A stretch of 64,000 bases of DNA from Bacillus timonensis (GCA_020171895.1 JAIVAN010000004.1:495155-559154), one strand, 5' to 3'. Shown: positions 15,426 through 24,893, counted from the first letter of the stretch. The notes: a model not told the origin generated them from the letters alone. Translations and numbers: made by a program.

Positions 15426-18400
15426 ATGTTGAGTAAGCAATTTCGAAGAAACCGAAAGTGGTTTTCGCTTGCAATGGTCTTCATTTTACTAGTTGGACTT
15501 TTTCCAATGAAACCGTTTACTGCGAACACTGCCACAGCCGAAACAACTGGCGCTACGGATTTATTCTTTTCTGAGTATATTGAAGGAAGCAGCAATAATA
15601 AGGCCCTTGAGATTTTTAACGGTACAGGCCAAGCCGTAGACTTAAGTGAGTATACTGTTGAAAGATTTAATAACGGTAAAACTACTGATGGCTATGAGCT
15701 CAAACTAACCGGAACATTAGAAAATGGTGATGTGTATGTAATGGCGAATCCAAGTGCAGATGCAGCTATTTTGGCGGAAGCTGACATTACGGATGCAATT
15801 ACATATTACAATGGTGACGATACGTTAATCTTAAAGCACAACGGAACGATTATTGACGTAATTGGACAATTTGGGAATGATCCTGGAACTGCATGGGGAT
15901 CTGGGGAGTTTACTACTTCTGAACATACATTAGTACGTAAAAGCACGATTACATCAGGAGATGCTATTGAAACGGATGCATTTGATCCTTCTGTAGAGTG
16001 GGATAGCCATGCAGCTGACACTTTTTCTTTCTTAGGTTCACACACAATGGACGTACCAGTGACAACAGATCCATCACTTATCCCAATTGCAGATGCAAGA
16101 GCAGCAGCAGCTGGAACAGAAGTGACTGTTGAAGGTGTTGTTACGTTTGTTGAAAAGAAAACAGCGATGTATATCCAAGATAGTACAGCTGGTATAAAAA
16201 TTGACTCTTTTGGATTTAGCGAAGTAAATTTAACGAATTTTAAACAAGGTGACAAAGTAAAGTTAACAGGTAAAATCGATTCATATAAGAATGAATTAGA
16301 AATTAGTTTAGAAACAATGACTAACATTAGTCTTGTTAGTGAAAATAATGCATTACCTACTGTACAAACAATTACAGTATCGCAATTAGATAGCTACCAA
16401 GGTCAATTGGTTAAAATTGCGAATGCAAAAATTACCGATACGACTACAAGTAGTGTTAATTTCAAGATTGAAGATACAACTGGAACAACTTCCCTTTATC
16501 ACGGGAACGCTTCTAATTTCACGAAAGCTGACTACGCAGTTGATCAAGTTTTTGACATCGTAGGTATCGCAGCTAAATTCACAAATGCTCAATTAAAATT
16601 ACGTACTGGTGGAGACATGATGACACCAGCTCCTGTAGACGAAACGTTTAAAACGATTGCAGAAGCGAGACAAGCTGGAGATGGCGTTGAAGTAACAGTA
16701 CAAGGTATTGTGACTCATCCTGAAACATCAACAGTTATGTATATTCAAGATACAACTGGTGGAATTAAAATTGATGCATACAAAAAAGGTGTAGACCTTA
16801 AGGATTACGCAAAAGGTGACCTTGTTCAAATAAAAGGTACTTTAAGTAAATATAAAGAAGAACTACAATTAACGCTTGAATCAGCTGAAACGATTACTCT
16901 TTTAAGCAAAGGGAATCAAGTTCCAGCACCAAAAGTTATTACAATTGATCAATTAGAAGAGTTCCAAGGTCAACTAGTAGTAGTTGAAATGGCAATTCTA
17001 ACTGGTTCTGACAATTATAGTTTATTCGTAGAAGATGCAGCAAAAGCTTCAACAAAAGTATACTTCGGTAACGCTAGTAACTTTAACAAAGCTGATTACG
17101 CTGTAGGTCAATACTTAAACATCATTGGTGTAGCAGCTAAGTACAATACACCACAAATCAAACTTCGTGATGGTGCAGATTTAATCAAGCAAACTCCACC
17201 TGAAGGTGCAAAGCTTCCATTAATTCTTAATGTAAAGCCTGCTAAAATGTCTGCAGTTACAGAAAAAATGCCAGTTATCTCTGGTAAGCTTGAAAAAACG
17301 GGTGCAGATATCGATTGGACAACGTTCAAATTATTAGTAGATGGTGTTGAAGTATCAGCGACAGTTGACGAGGCAGCATACACATTTAGCTACACACCAA
17401 CAGCTGCAATGGCAACTGGTGAACACAGTATTTTTATTCAAGTATCTGATGTAACAGGTGCATCAAATGAACATATTTCTTATTTCTATATTCAAGACAT
17501 TGATGATAGTAAATTAAATTATTACTTTGGTATTCCTCATGCCCATACAGGATTCTCTGATGGAAAAGGAACTCCAGCAGATGCGTATCAAATGTCTTAT
17601 GACAATGGGTTAGACTATATCATCGTTACTGACCACTCTAACTGGTTAGATGGTGATGAGTATGTTTCTGATCGTAAAGAGTTTGTTGAAAAAGTTGGCT
17701 CTGAATGGGAGCAAACGAAACAAATGATGAATGAGTTTAATACAACTCATGCTGGTGAATTCTTAGCAATGCGTGGGTTTGAAATGACTTCATCTCACTG
17801 GGGTCATGCGAACGTTTGGAATTCAAACGACTATGTTGAAGCAAAGAAAACAGTGACAGAATTAAATGAATTTTATGAGTGGTTAACAACAGAGCAAAAC
17901 ATTGTTGCTGCATTTAACCATCCAAACTGGCCAAGTGATTCTTTCAACGACTTATCATATGTTCCTGAAGTTGATCACTTAATGGCTATGCTTGAAGTAG
18001 GTAACGGTGCTCCTCCATACAGCTATGCACGTGCTGAAGGTCACTTCTTCCGCGCAATGGATAATGGATGGCATGTTGGTGCAATTAACGGACAAGATAA
18101 TCACTCTGCAAACTGGGGTGTTCCTGATAACTTAACAGCCGTTATTGCTGAAGAGTTAACACAAGAATCATTTATGGAAGCATTAAAAAATCGTCGTACG
18201 TATTCAACGGAAGCTCGTGATACACAACTACGTGTAAAAGCAAATGGATACTGGATGGGAAGTACTTTAGATGTTGAAGACGGTTCTGACCTTAACTTTG
18301 ACATTTGGGTACAAGATAATGACGATCCAATTGATGAAATTCAAATCATTTCAAACGGCGGAAACATTCTTGAATCAATTAAAGTTGGAGAGAAAAACGA

Positions 18401-20963
18401 ATTCACGTGGACTCCAACGATTAAAGATGGTGCAGGTGCTAACTGGTATTTAGTAAAAGTTATTCACTCTGCAGACAAATGGACAACTGCTAGTGCGATC
18501 TTCACTTCTGGTGGAGAGCAAGATGTAAAATTAACTGGTTTAGATGTTAACCCAGATCCAAGTGTTCCTGGTTCTGAAACGAAATTAACAGCAACAGTAA
18601 GTAACATGGGTGTACGTTCTGTTGAAAACCTTGAAGTGAAATTCTATCGTTCATCTGTAAGTGAAGATAACTTTATTGGAAAAGGTTCAATCTCTTATAT
18701 CGGTCCTGGTAAAAAAGGAACAGCTACGGCAACTTGGATTCCTGAAAACTCTGGACAAGATAAAATTATCGCAGTATTAACTGAAATTCCAAATGTAACA
18801 ACTGTTACGCAAATTGAAAAATCGATTAAAGTTGTAGCATCAATTGGTAAAAAAGTTCTTGTGGATAAATTCCATAACAATGCTGACGTACCAGGTGCTA
18901 TGAATGACTTCATGGAGCTTTTACGCCGCTATGGATACCAAGCACAGTTAAATACTCAAGCATTTACTGCGGAAGTATTAGCTGGTTACGATGTCCTAGT
19001 TATTAATGCTCCAGATGCAAGTAAACAATTTACAGCAGAAGAGAACAAAGCAATCAGTGATTGGATTAAAGCTGGTGGATCTCTATTACTAGCTTCTAAA
19101 TCGAATTACAGCTATGACAACTCAGGCTTAAACCCATTACTAGCTGAAATGGGAGCGGGCATCCGCATTAACAACGATAACGTTTATGAGCCAAACACTT
19201 CTAAAAACTTTAGTGGTGGTATGAAATGGTCTGTTTACGCTCATACAATGCCATCAAGTGTGAGTGGATTAAATAATAATCTTGATGCAATTCGTTACTT
19301 CAGTGGTGCTTCACTGGTTGATGAAAACCTGAAAGCATTAACAAATGATCCTGATACGGGTCTTGAAATTCTAGTAGCTGGTAATAAAACGTCTTATAAC
19401 TTTAACGTTAAAGAAGGTTACCACACGTATAACGAAGCTATTGGTGGAGAAAACGATGAGAATCAAACTTCTGGTCCTAATGGAGACAAAATTCCATTAG
19501 TAGCAAAAGAATATGTTGGTGAAGGTCGTATTATCGTTGCAGGTCGTCACTTCTATTCAGATTACGAAATCGTTAACGATGTAAGTAACACTGCATTCAC
19601 ATTACGTGCAATGGACTGGTTAGCAGGTCATGATCGCATTAAGTCAATCAAAGAAATTCGTGAAACAGCAAAAGATGGAGATATCGTAACGGTTCAAGGT
19701 GTTGTGACAGCTCCAACTAACAAGTTCTTTGATACAGTTTACATTCAAGACGAAACAGGTGGTATTTCATTATTCGGAGCACAAGGTAAAGACTTACCTG
19801 TTGGTACTGTTGTCATTGCGACTGGTGGTATCACACACTTCGAAGGTGAAATGGAATTAGAATATGAAAACTTTGATATGGAAATTCTTTATGTTGGACC
19901 TGGTACAGAAGTAGAACCAAGAACTGTCACTTCTGATGAAGTAACAGCAGGTACGTATAATGGTCAGTTAGTGAAAATGACAGGTACAATTAAAGAAATC
20001 AATGATGAAAACAGCTATATGATCGTAACAGATTGTAATGGCGATGCGTTAATTCACACAGATGGTTATTTACCACTAGACCTTGTACGTTTCAAAGTTG
20101 GAAACCAAATTGATGTTCAAGGTATTGCATCTTCGGGTGCTGCTGGAAACCGTATTCGTGTACGTTTTGCAGAAGACTTGAATTTCAATACAACTGAGAT
20201 GGAATGTTCTTCTGAAGAGCCTGGAGATGGTGAAACACCAGGTGACGGAGAAACTCCAGGAGATGGAGAAACTCCAAAACCGACTCCTTCAAAAGTTGTA
20301 AAGCCAACTGTTAAAGACGGTAAAGCTACTCTTGATACAAACGTAATTAAAGAATTAGAAAAAGATGGTACATTGATTGTAAATGTGGAAAAAACAGTGA
20401 AAGTTGAACTTGCATTAACAAGCGAACAAGTTTCAATGCTGAAAGCACAAGGCATTACTGTTGTGTTGGAAAATAATGATATTCAATTATTCATTCCACC
20501 AACAAACTTACCAGATGGAGATGTAACTATTTCGGTAAATCGAATGAAGGACATTGACTCTGCAGTAAGTGCTGTGTATGACTTTACAATCACGGCTGGT
20601 ACAAAAGAAATTACAACGTTTGAAACACCAATGACACTTGTATTCAAAGTGGATGCAAGTAAAGTAGAAAATCCTGCAAACGTTAAAGTTCTTTATTACA
20701 ATGAAGAAACGAAGAAGTGGGAAATCGTTGGTGGTACGTATGAAAATGGTGTAGTAAGTGCTTCAACAAATCACTTTAGCACATATGGTGCATTTGAAGT
20801 GTCTTCTAGCGAAGATGCTGAAGAAATTACGGAACCAAAAGATGGCTACAAACTACCAAGTACAGCAACAAATCAATTTAATCTATTATTAATTGGATTA
20901 TTGTTTATCGCAGTAGGTGGAGTGGTTGTATTCACTAGAAGAAGAAAATTAAATCAAGCTTAA
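15426..20963 (+). CDS. giant wall-anchored multidomain phosphoesterase/nuclease (YhcR-like)
   Basis: 1845 residues from ATG 15426 (AAGGGGG upstream). Order: signal peptide (1-40); lamin-tail domain (about 45-165); two tandem OB-type modules of about 190 residues (about 220-410 and 408-590), each with MYIQD(S/T)T; a PHP-like metallohydrolase (about 700-900) with HAHTGFSDG, VTDHSN, FNHPNW and NGQDNH; a CARDB-like domain (about 1035-1130); a DUF4350/GATase-like domain (about 1142-1400); a third OB module (about 1410-1590); a GDGETP-repeat linker; and a C-terminal sorting signal LPSTA at 1810, hydrophobic stretch and RRRK. LPxTA fits a class D sortase, as for B. subtilis YhcR. It probably salvages phosphate from extracellular nucleic acid or nucleotides. 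No sortase gene is nearby. Confidence 0.85.
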   Translation: MLSKQFRRNRKWFSLAMVFILLVGLFPMKPFTANTATAETTGATDLFFSEYIEGSSNNKALEIFNGTGQAVDLSEYTVERFNNGKTTDGYELKLTGTLENGDVYVMANPSADAAILAEADITDAITYYNGDDTLILKHNGTIIDVIGQFGNDPGTAWGSGEFTTSEHTLVRKSTITSGDAIETDAFDPSVEWDSHAADTFSFLGSHTMDVPVTTDPSLIPIADARAAAAGTEVTVEGVVTFVEKKTAMYIQDSTAGIKIDSFGFSEVNLTNFKQGDKVKLTGKIDSYKNELEISLETMTNISLVSENNALPTVQTITVSQLDSYQGQLVKIANAKITDTTTSSVNFKIEDTTGTTSLYHGNASNFTKADYAVDQVFDIVGIAAKFTNAQLKLRTGGDMMTPAPVDETFKTIAEARQAGDGVEVTVQGIVTHPETSTVMYIQDTTGGIKIDAYKKGVDLKDYAKGDLVQIKGTLSKYKEELQLTLESAETITLLSKGNQVPAPKVITIDQLEEFQGQLVVVEMAILTGSDNYSLFVEDAAKASTKVYFGNASNFNKADYAVGQYLNIIGVAAKYNTPQIKLRDGADLIKQTPPEGAKLPLILNVKPAKMSAVTEKMPVISGKLEKTGADIDWTTFKLLVDGVEVSATVDEAAYTFSYTPTAAMATGEHSIFIQVSDVTGASNEHISYFYIQDIDDSKLNYYFGIPHAHTGFSDGKGTPADAYQMSYDNGLDYIIVTDHSNWLDGDEYVSDRKEFVEKVGSEWEQTKQMMNEFNTTHAGEFLAMRGFEMTSSHWGHANVWNSNDYVEAKKTVTELNEFYEWLTTEQNIVAAFNHPNWPSDSFNDLSYVPEVDHLMAMLEVGNGAPPYSYARAEGHFFRAMDNGWHVGAINGQDNHSANWGVPDNLTAVIAEELTQESFMEALKNRRTYSTEARDTQLRVKANGYWMGSTLDVEDGSDLNFDIWVQDNDDPIDEIQIISNGGNILESIKVGEKNEFTWTPTIKDGAGANWYLVKVIHSADKWTTASAIFTSGGEQDVKLTGLDVNPDPSVPGSETKLTATVSNMGVRSVENLEVKFYRSSVSEDNFIGKGSISYIGPGKKGTATATWIPENSGQDKIIAVLTEIPNVTTVTQIEKSIKVVASIGKKVLVDKFHNNADVPGAMNDFMELLRRYGYQAQLNTQAFTAEVLAGYDVLVINAPDASKQFTAEENKAISDWIKAGGSLLLASKSNYSYDNSGLNPLLAEMGAGIRINNDNVYEPNTSKNFSGGMKWSVYAHTMPSSVSGLNNNLDAIRYFSGASLVDENLKALTNDPDTGLEILVAGNKTSYNFNVKEGYHTYNEAIGGENDENQTSGPNGDKIPLVAKEYVGEGRIIVAGRHFYSDYEIVNDVSNTAFTLRAMDWLAGHDRIKSIKEIRETAKDGDIVTVQGVVTAPTNKFFDTVYIQDETGGISLFGAQGKDLPVGTVVIATGGITHFEGEMELEYENFDMEILYVGPGTEVEPRTVTSDEVTAGTYNGQLVKMTGTIKEINDENSYMIVTDCNGDALIHTDGYLPLDLVRFKVGNQIDVQGIASSGAAGNRIRVRFAEDLNFNTTEMECSSEEPGDGETPGDGETPGDGETPKPTPSKVVKPTVKDGKATLDTNVIKELEKDGTLIVNVEKTVKVELALTSEQVSMLKAQGITVVLENNDIQLFIPPTNLPDGDVTISVNRMKDIDSAVSAVYDFTITAGTKEITTFETPMTLVFKVDASKVENPANVKVLYYNEETKKWEIVGGTYENGVVSASTNHFSTYGAFEVSSSEDAEEITEPKDGYKLPSTATNQFNLLLIGLLFIAVGGVVVFTRRRKLNQA

Positions 20964-20972
20964 TGTTTTAGA

Positions 20973-21003
20973 AAAGGCTCCTTCATTTGAAGGGGTCTTT
21001 TCA
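20973..21003 (+). terminator. terminator after the wall-anchored enzyme
   Basis: AAAAGGCTCCTTC/GAAGGGGTCTTTT, 13 bp with two G-U pairs. Confidence 0.85.
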
Positions 21004-21096
21004 TTTTATTACCAAGAGAATTACCCCCAAACAAGTACCTATATCGTCGAATTATATTGTCGCATCAGCTAGACTTGAATGGAGGGTTCGTCAATC

Positions 21097-21432
21097 ATGC
21101 GTTGGTTTAAAGAAGTACATCATGTGAAACTACGAAAAATAAATCGGGCATTGAAGAAATTGGCCGAGTCAAAAATGGAGCTCGAAGAACGAATACAAAA
21201 TGGAAAAATTAAAATTGAATTAGATCCGTTACAAGCGACACAATACTCAGGTGTTCAAAAAAAGAAAGAAATTGAAGAAGCGATTACGGAATTGGAAGGC
21301 TATGAAACCTTTCGGATCTGTTTGTTTAAAGAATGCACGGTCACATATAAGGAGCAATTGGTCTTTCATCAATTATCGCGTTGGATTGAGATTGCAATTG
21401 ATATTCCTGAATCAAAAAGAAAAGTTTCGTAA
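21097..21432 (+). CDS. hypothetical coiled-coil protein
   Basis: 111 residues from ATG 21097; GGAGGG lies ten bases upstream, so the in-frame ATG at 21079 is less likely. Basic and helical: VKLRKINRALKKLAESKMELEERIQ, then KKKEIEEAITELEGYE, suggesting a coiled coil, and a short segment with two cysteines. No membrane segment and no family I recognise. A good promoter for the next transcript starts only six bases after its stop. Confidence 0.65.
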   Translation: MRWFKEVHHVKLRKINRALKKLAESKMELEERIQNGKIKIELDPLQATQYSGVQKKKEIEEAITELEGYETFRICLFKECTVTYKEQLVFHQLSRWIEIAIDIPESKRKVS

Positions 21433-21437
21433 TCCTA

Positions 21438-21466
21438 TTTACAAATTTTACTTATTTCACTATAAT
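21438..21466 (+). promoter_or_regulatory. sigma-A promoter of the attenuated rsgA-like gene
   Basis: TTTACA (21438-21443), exactly 17 bases, then TATAAT (21461-21466). Transcription would start near 21473 and give a leader of about 230 bases before the GTPase gene. Confidence 0.8.
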
Positions 21467-21504
21467 TAGGATATTAAATTGATTCGGAAAGCGAGGGATG
21501 TATT

Positions 21505-21573
21505 ATGGGAAAGTTATATAGATTCAACTTATTCATAACTGAACATGCACAGTCCTCGCGTTTAAAGCGTTAG
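21505..21573 (+). CDS. 22-codon leader peptide of a ribosome-dependent attenuator
   Basis: ATG 21505 to TAG 21571, with GCGAGGGA nine bases before the start. The peptide begins MGKLYRFNLFIT and ends SSRLKR. MG followed by an F-x-x-F-I core loosely recalls erm leader peptides, and RLK fits the +X+ macrolide stall motif. The base stretch TGCACAGTCC (21546-21555) inside the ORF can pair with GGGCTGTGTA (21607-21616) in the first terminator. A ribosome paused at or before about codon 9 would leave that stretch free. Its role is inferred from position and pairing; the peptide is not one I can name. Confidence 0.7.
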   Translation: MGKLYRFNLFITEHAQSSRLKR

Positions 21574-21601
21574 AAAAGCAATGTCTTCCTAATGATTATT
21601 T

Positions 21602-21641
21602 ACCGTGGGCTGTGTACAACAACTCACGGTTTTTATTTTTT
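21602..21641 (+). terminator. attenuator terminator 1
   Basis: ACCGTGGG (21602-21609) pairs with CTCACGGT (21623-21630), followed by TTTTTATTTTTT. The left arm and loop also pair with the leader ORF, so this hairpin is conditional. Confidence 0.8.
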
Positions 21642-21643
21642 AC

Positions 21644-21673
21644 AAAGGACCGTTAATACGGTCTTTTTATTTT
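21644..21673 (+). terminator. attenuator terminator 2
   Basis: AAAGGACCG (21644-21652) pairs with CGGTCTTTT (21659-21667), loop TTAATA, then T-rich. Its left arm can instead pair with ACGGTTTTT, the freed right arm of terminator 1 (21626-21634). Confidence 0.8.
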
Positions 21674-21701
21674 GGAAAAAATCATTTGGAGGCATTAGAC
21701 A

Positions 21702-22754
21702 ATGCATATTGAACAATTAGGTTGGAATCAACAATTAAGTGAAGTTTTTACTCCATATAAAGAACAAGGTTTTTCGATTGGAAGAGTTTCATTAGAGCAT
21801 AAAAGAATGTACAGAGTCCTAACTGAAAAAGGTGAACTATTAGCAGAAATTTCAGGTAAATTTCGTTTTGAATCTAATAGTCGAGAGGATTACCCCGCTG
21901 TCGGTGATTGGGTTGTTTTATCAACGAGAGAGGAAGAAGGAAAAGCAACGATTCATCATGTACTTCCGCGATTTAGTAAGTTTTCAAGAAAGGTAGCAGG
22001 AAATCAAACTGAAGAACAAATTGTTGCCACAAATGTGAATACGGTTTTTCTTGTGAATGCATTAAACAATGACTTTAATGTAAGAAGGCTCGAACGTTAT
22101 TTGTTAATGAGTTGGGAAAGTGGTGCAAACCCTGTCATTATTTTATCAAAAGCCGATTTATGTGAAGATGTAGAAAAAAGAGTAAAAGAGGTTGAATCAG
22201 TTGCACTTGGTGTACCTATCCATGTGGTGAGTGTAAAAGAGCAAACTGGTTTAGATGCATTACAGGCTTACTTTCACAATGAAACAGTAGCGTTATTAGG
22301 ATCATCTGGTGCAGGTAAATCAACATTAACAAATCAGCTGTTAGGGCTGGAAAAGCAAGTTGTTCAGGAAATTAGAACCGACGATGATAAGGGAAAACAT
22401 ACCACTACTCATCGTGAGCTTATTGTTCTCCCGACTGGAGGAGTCATCATTGATACACCAGGAATGAGAGAGCTCCAGCTTTGGGAGGCAGACTCCTCGA
22501 TGAGTCATAGCTTTCAAGATATTGAAGAAATTGCACAACACTGTCGTTTCCGAGATTGTAGTCATAGTGGAGAACCGGGGTGTGCGATTCAAACTGCGAT
22601 TGAATCTGGTGAGCTTGATGAGAAAAGATACCAAAGCTATGTGAAGCTGCAAAAGGAACTTGCTTATTTAGAGCGAAAAACGGAGATTCGCGCCCAGCTT
22701 GCGGAGAAGGAAAAGTGGAAGAAAATTACGAAAAGTGTACGCCATCGAAGATAA
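21702..22754 (+). CDS. rsgA: ribosome small-subunit-dependent GTPase, RsgA-family paralogue
   Basis: 350 residues. Circularly permuted GTPase order: G4 LSKAD (about 145), G1 GSSGAGKST (about 200), G2 GKHTTTHRE (about 227), G3 DTPGMREL (about 249), then the zinc knuckle CRFRDCSHSGEPGC. An OB domain occupies about residues 35-105. RsgA acts late in 30S maturation. This locus lacks the stk/phosphatase/ribulose-epimerase neighbours of the housekeeping gene, and the protein is of the longer 350-residue type, so it is probably a second copy. It lies behind a leader ORF and two terminators, suggesting induction when ribosomes stall. Confidence 0.9.
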   Translation: MHIEQLGWNQQLSEVFTPYKEQGFSIGRVSLEHKRMYRVLTEKGELLAEISGKFRFESNSREDYPAVGDWVVLSTREEEGKATIHHVLPRFSKFSRKVAGNQTEEQIVATNVNTVFLVNALNNDFNVRRLERYLLMSWESGANPVIILSKADLCEDVEKRVKEVESVALGVPIHVVSVKEQTGLDALQAYFHNETVALLGSSGAGKSTLTNQLLGLEKQVVQEIRTDDDKGKHTTTHRELIVLPTGGVIIDTPGMRELQLWEADSSMSHSFQDIEEIAQHCRFRDCSHSGEPGCAIQTAIESGELDEKRYQSYVKLQKELAYLERKTEIRAQLAEKEKWKKITKSVRHRR

Positions 22755-22760
22755 ACAGGG

Positions 22761-22795
22761 AAAAGACAACTCATCACACGTGAGTTGTCTTTTTT
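22761..22795. terminator. bidirectional terminator between rsgA-like and Mrr-like genes
   Basis: AAAAGACAACTCA/TGAGTTGTCTTTT, 13 bp, loop TCACACG, A and T runs on both sides. Confidence 0.9.
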
Positions 22796-23408
22796 ATACG
22801 AGTTCAGGATTTGATTTTAATTGACGGATTTCTATATTTTTCTCTTCTAATCCTTGAATCCAGTACTCAACTAATTGAGTACCTTTAATGAGTTCAATGT
22901 TTAGTCCCTTTGCATAGCTCTTAGCTTTGTCTGTAAAATCGCTTGTCGTGACGACGAACCCACCTTTAGCTTGTTGTTTTATCATTTGTGAATGTAATAG
23001 AGCAATCGGCTCAAATGAAATGTCTGTATTTGTACAATACACCTGTCCGATGTAAAGCTCATTATCACGCTCATGTTCAATTTGTGGACCATTCCAATCC
23101 TCATGAGTGGAAACATACGTGAAGCCTCCGTAGTAGCTTTCCATTATGGATGCAACAAATAACTGAAATTGGTTTGGATCTTGTTTAATAAATGTTTTAG
23201 AAAGATGCTTAGGATCCACTTTTTCCACAGTATATCGAGCATGTAAGCCCATTGCTAGCGTCTTTTTCATTTCTGAGCTGGTAGATATTGAATCCGTAAT
23301 AATAGACCGCAGCTCATCATTTTCTTTTTTTCTTCGATACACATCAAAGGCTGCTAAAGCAAGTAGCAAAGCACATATCACTGAAATAAATGAAGTCATT
23401 TGTGACAC
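22794..23408 (-). CDS. membrane-anchored Mrr-like (restriction-endonuclease fold) protein
   Basis: 204 residues. One N-terminal membrane segment (about 5-24), a charged stalk, then an Mrr_cat-like domain (about 88-190): FVASIMESYYGGFTYV, QIEHERDNELYIGQVYC and GGFVVTTSDFTDKAKSYAKGLNIELIKGTQLV match the family pattern. The usual D...QxK core seems changed: the expected Lys after the Gln is replaced in QVYC, so nuclease activity is doubtful. No methyltransferase or restriction partner is near. Probably a domesticated membrane member of the family. Confidence 0.7.
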   Translation of the reverse strand: MSQMTSFISVICALLLALAAFDVYRRKKENDELRSIITDSISTSSEMKKTLAMGLHARYTVEKVDPKHLSKTFIKQDPNQFQLFVASIMESYYGGFTYVSTHEDWNGPQIEHERDNELYIGQVYCTNTDISFEPIALLHSQMIKQQAKGGFVVTTSDFTDKAKSYAKGLNIELIKGTQLVEYWIQGLEEKNIEIRQLKSNPELV

Positions 23409-23451
23409 ACTCCTTTTTTATAGTGTTGACAGTTGAGCAGGAACTAAAACA

Positions 23452-23485
23452 CAAAAAAACTCTTCCACACGAGGTGTGAAAGAGT
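23452..23485 (-). terminator. terminator of the first subtilisin gene
   Basis: On the minus strand ACTCTTTCACAC/GTGTGGAAGAGT around CTC, followed by a T run. Confidence 0.85.
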
Positions 23486-23493
23486 CGCAAATC

Positions 23494-24624
23494 TTACTTG
23501 ATTGCTTTTTCTACATTAATAACGCCATTTCCATAATAGAATGGGTCACCTAAATATGTTGCTGTGTTCTTTAAACGATCACGGACTTGAACGTTTGTGA
23601 GTGTTGGGTGTTTTGCTAAAATTAACGCGGCAGCTCCAGCAACGTGAGGAGAAGCCATTGATGTTCCATTAAATGTATCATATCTGTTTCCTGGAACCGT
23701 ACTTAAAATAGAAACACCTGGTGCCATCACTTCTAATTCGTTTCCAACACTAGAAAAAGATGCTCTTTTATTCGTTGAATCTACGGCACCTACTGCAATA
23801 ACAGAAGAATACTTAGCTGGGTAGCCAATCGTATTTAACCAGAAGAAAGATCCACTGTTTCCAGCTGCAGCTATGACAACAATTCCGCTGTTGTAGGCAT
23901 TATCACACGCTTGCTTTAAAGTTGTTGAGCCTGAGCTTCCACCAAGGCTCATGTTAATTACATCCATGTTATTGTCGATTGACCATTCGATTCCTTTTGC
24001 AATATCACTTAAAGAACCGCTTCCGTTGCTGTCTAACACTTTTACAGCATACAGGTCTACATTTGGTGCAACACCCACCACACCAAGACTATTGTTAACA
24101 GCAGCTACTGTCCCTGCAACATGTGTACCGTGACTATGGCCGTCAACAAGTGCATTTGGCTCAGCAGCTACAAAGCTAGCACCACCGACGACATTTAAAT
24201 CCTCATGTGAAGCGTCAATGCCAGTATCAAGAATGGCAACTTTTACGCCCGTTCCAGTTGTGCCAGTAGATTGAACAACGTCAGCCTTAATATGTGGAAC
24301 TCCCCATGGAGTCGTTTGGCCGATAGCTTCATACTTTACATTTTCTTCAATAAAAGCAATGTTAGGGTTTTTAGAAAGAGCATTTACTGCTTGCTCAGGT
24401 AGTGCTACATGTACGACATTCATATATTTATAGCGATGCTTCACATCACCGCCGAGTTTCTGAAGTTGATCCACATTTGCTTGACTTACTTTTGTTTGAA
24501 AGCCAATTAGATATTCCTTTGTTGTGTTCGTTTTCGCTTCTACAGGTGTGGATTGAAAGCTCATTCCTACAATCAATGCAAAGCCTAATAAAATACTAAG
24601 TAATTTACTCACTTTTTCTTTCAT
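23494..24624 (-). CDS. secreted subtilisin-type serine protease (S8A)
   Basis: 376 residues: signal peptide (1-30), I9 inhibitor pro-region (about 36-100) with [13 protein letters not shown], and the catalytic domain with Asp in AILDTGID (about 133), His in HSHGTHVAG (about 166) and Ser in [12 protein letters not shown] (about 321). The mature enzyme starts near [14 protein letters not shown], as in alkaline subtilisins. GGGAGG sits eight bases before ATG 24624. About 60% like its neighbour at 24894 by eye, so a tandem duplication is likely. It shares the TTTTCCCAATA box at a fixed distance from the -10 with that gene, implying common control by the NprR-like regulator. Confidence 0.95.
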   Translation of the reverse strand: MKEKVSKLLSILLGFALIVGMSFQSTPVEAKTNTTKEYLIGFQTKVSQANVDQLQKLGGDVKHRYKYMNVVHVALPEQAVNALSKNPNIAFIEENVKYEAIGQTTPWGVPHIKADVVQSTGTTGTGVKVAILDTGIDASHEDLNVVGGASFVAAEPNALVDGHSHGTHVAGTVAAVNNSLGVVGVAPNVDLYAVKVLDSNGSGSLSDIAKGIEWSIDNNMDVINMSLGGSSGSTTLKQACDNAYNSGIVVIAAAGNSGSFFWLNTIGYPAKYSSVIAVGAVDSTNKRASFSSVGNELEVMAPGVSILSTVPGNRYDTFNGTSMASPHVAGAAALILAKHPTLTNVQVRDRLKNTATYLGDPFYYGNGVINVEKAIK

Positions 24625-24729
24625 TGAAAATACCTCCCTATATTGATGGTATGTTTTGCATAATAATCTTCAAAATGCAACAAAAGGTTCCCGGGCTCTT
24701 TCATTGATATTTTTCTGATTATTATTACT

Positions 24730-24771
24730 ATTATCGTAACACTAGATTGGAAGATTTGTTATTGGGAAAAT
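24730..24771 (-). promoter_or_regulatory. promoter with NprR-type box, first subtilisin gene
   Basis: Read on the minus strand: ATTTTCCCAATA (24760-24771), 24 bases, then -10 GATAAT (24730-24735), with no good -35. The second subtilisin gene has the same box and exactly the same 24-base distance. A weak -35 with an upstream box suggests an activator. A further TTTCCCAA lies at 24814-24821. Confidence 0.65.
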
Positions 24772-24849
24772 AGATGAATTTTAAGAGGATGAAGTGGTCA
24801 ATTTAAGAGGATGTTTCCCAAGAAATATTAAAAAGAGTAGGAAGGGTAG

Positions 24850-24881
24850 AAAAAAAGCAGCCCTATTTTCATAGGACCGCT
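24850..24881 (-). terminator. terminator of the second subtilisin gene
   Basis: Minus strand AGCGGTCCTAT/ATAGGGCTGCT (11 bp, two G-U pairs), loop GAAA, then a T run. Confidence 0.85.
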
Positions 24882-24893
24882 TAGAGAAGTCTA

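Noticed and set aside
21558..21570. RLK (+X+) motif at the leader peptide end as the inducing stall site
   Set aside because: A ribosome held there would cover bases 21546-21555 and favour termination, so induction by stalling at this site conflicts with the pairing model; an earlier stall is preferred.
22794..23408. Restriction-modification system
   Set aside because: No methyltransferase or specificity gene nearby and the catalytic core looks altered.
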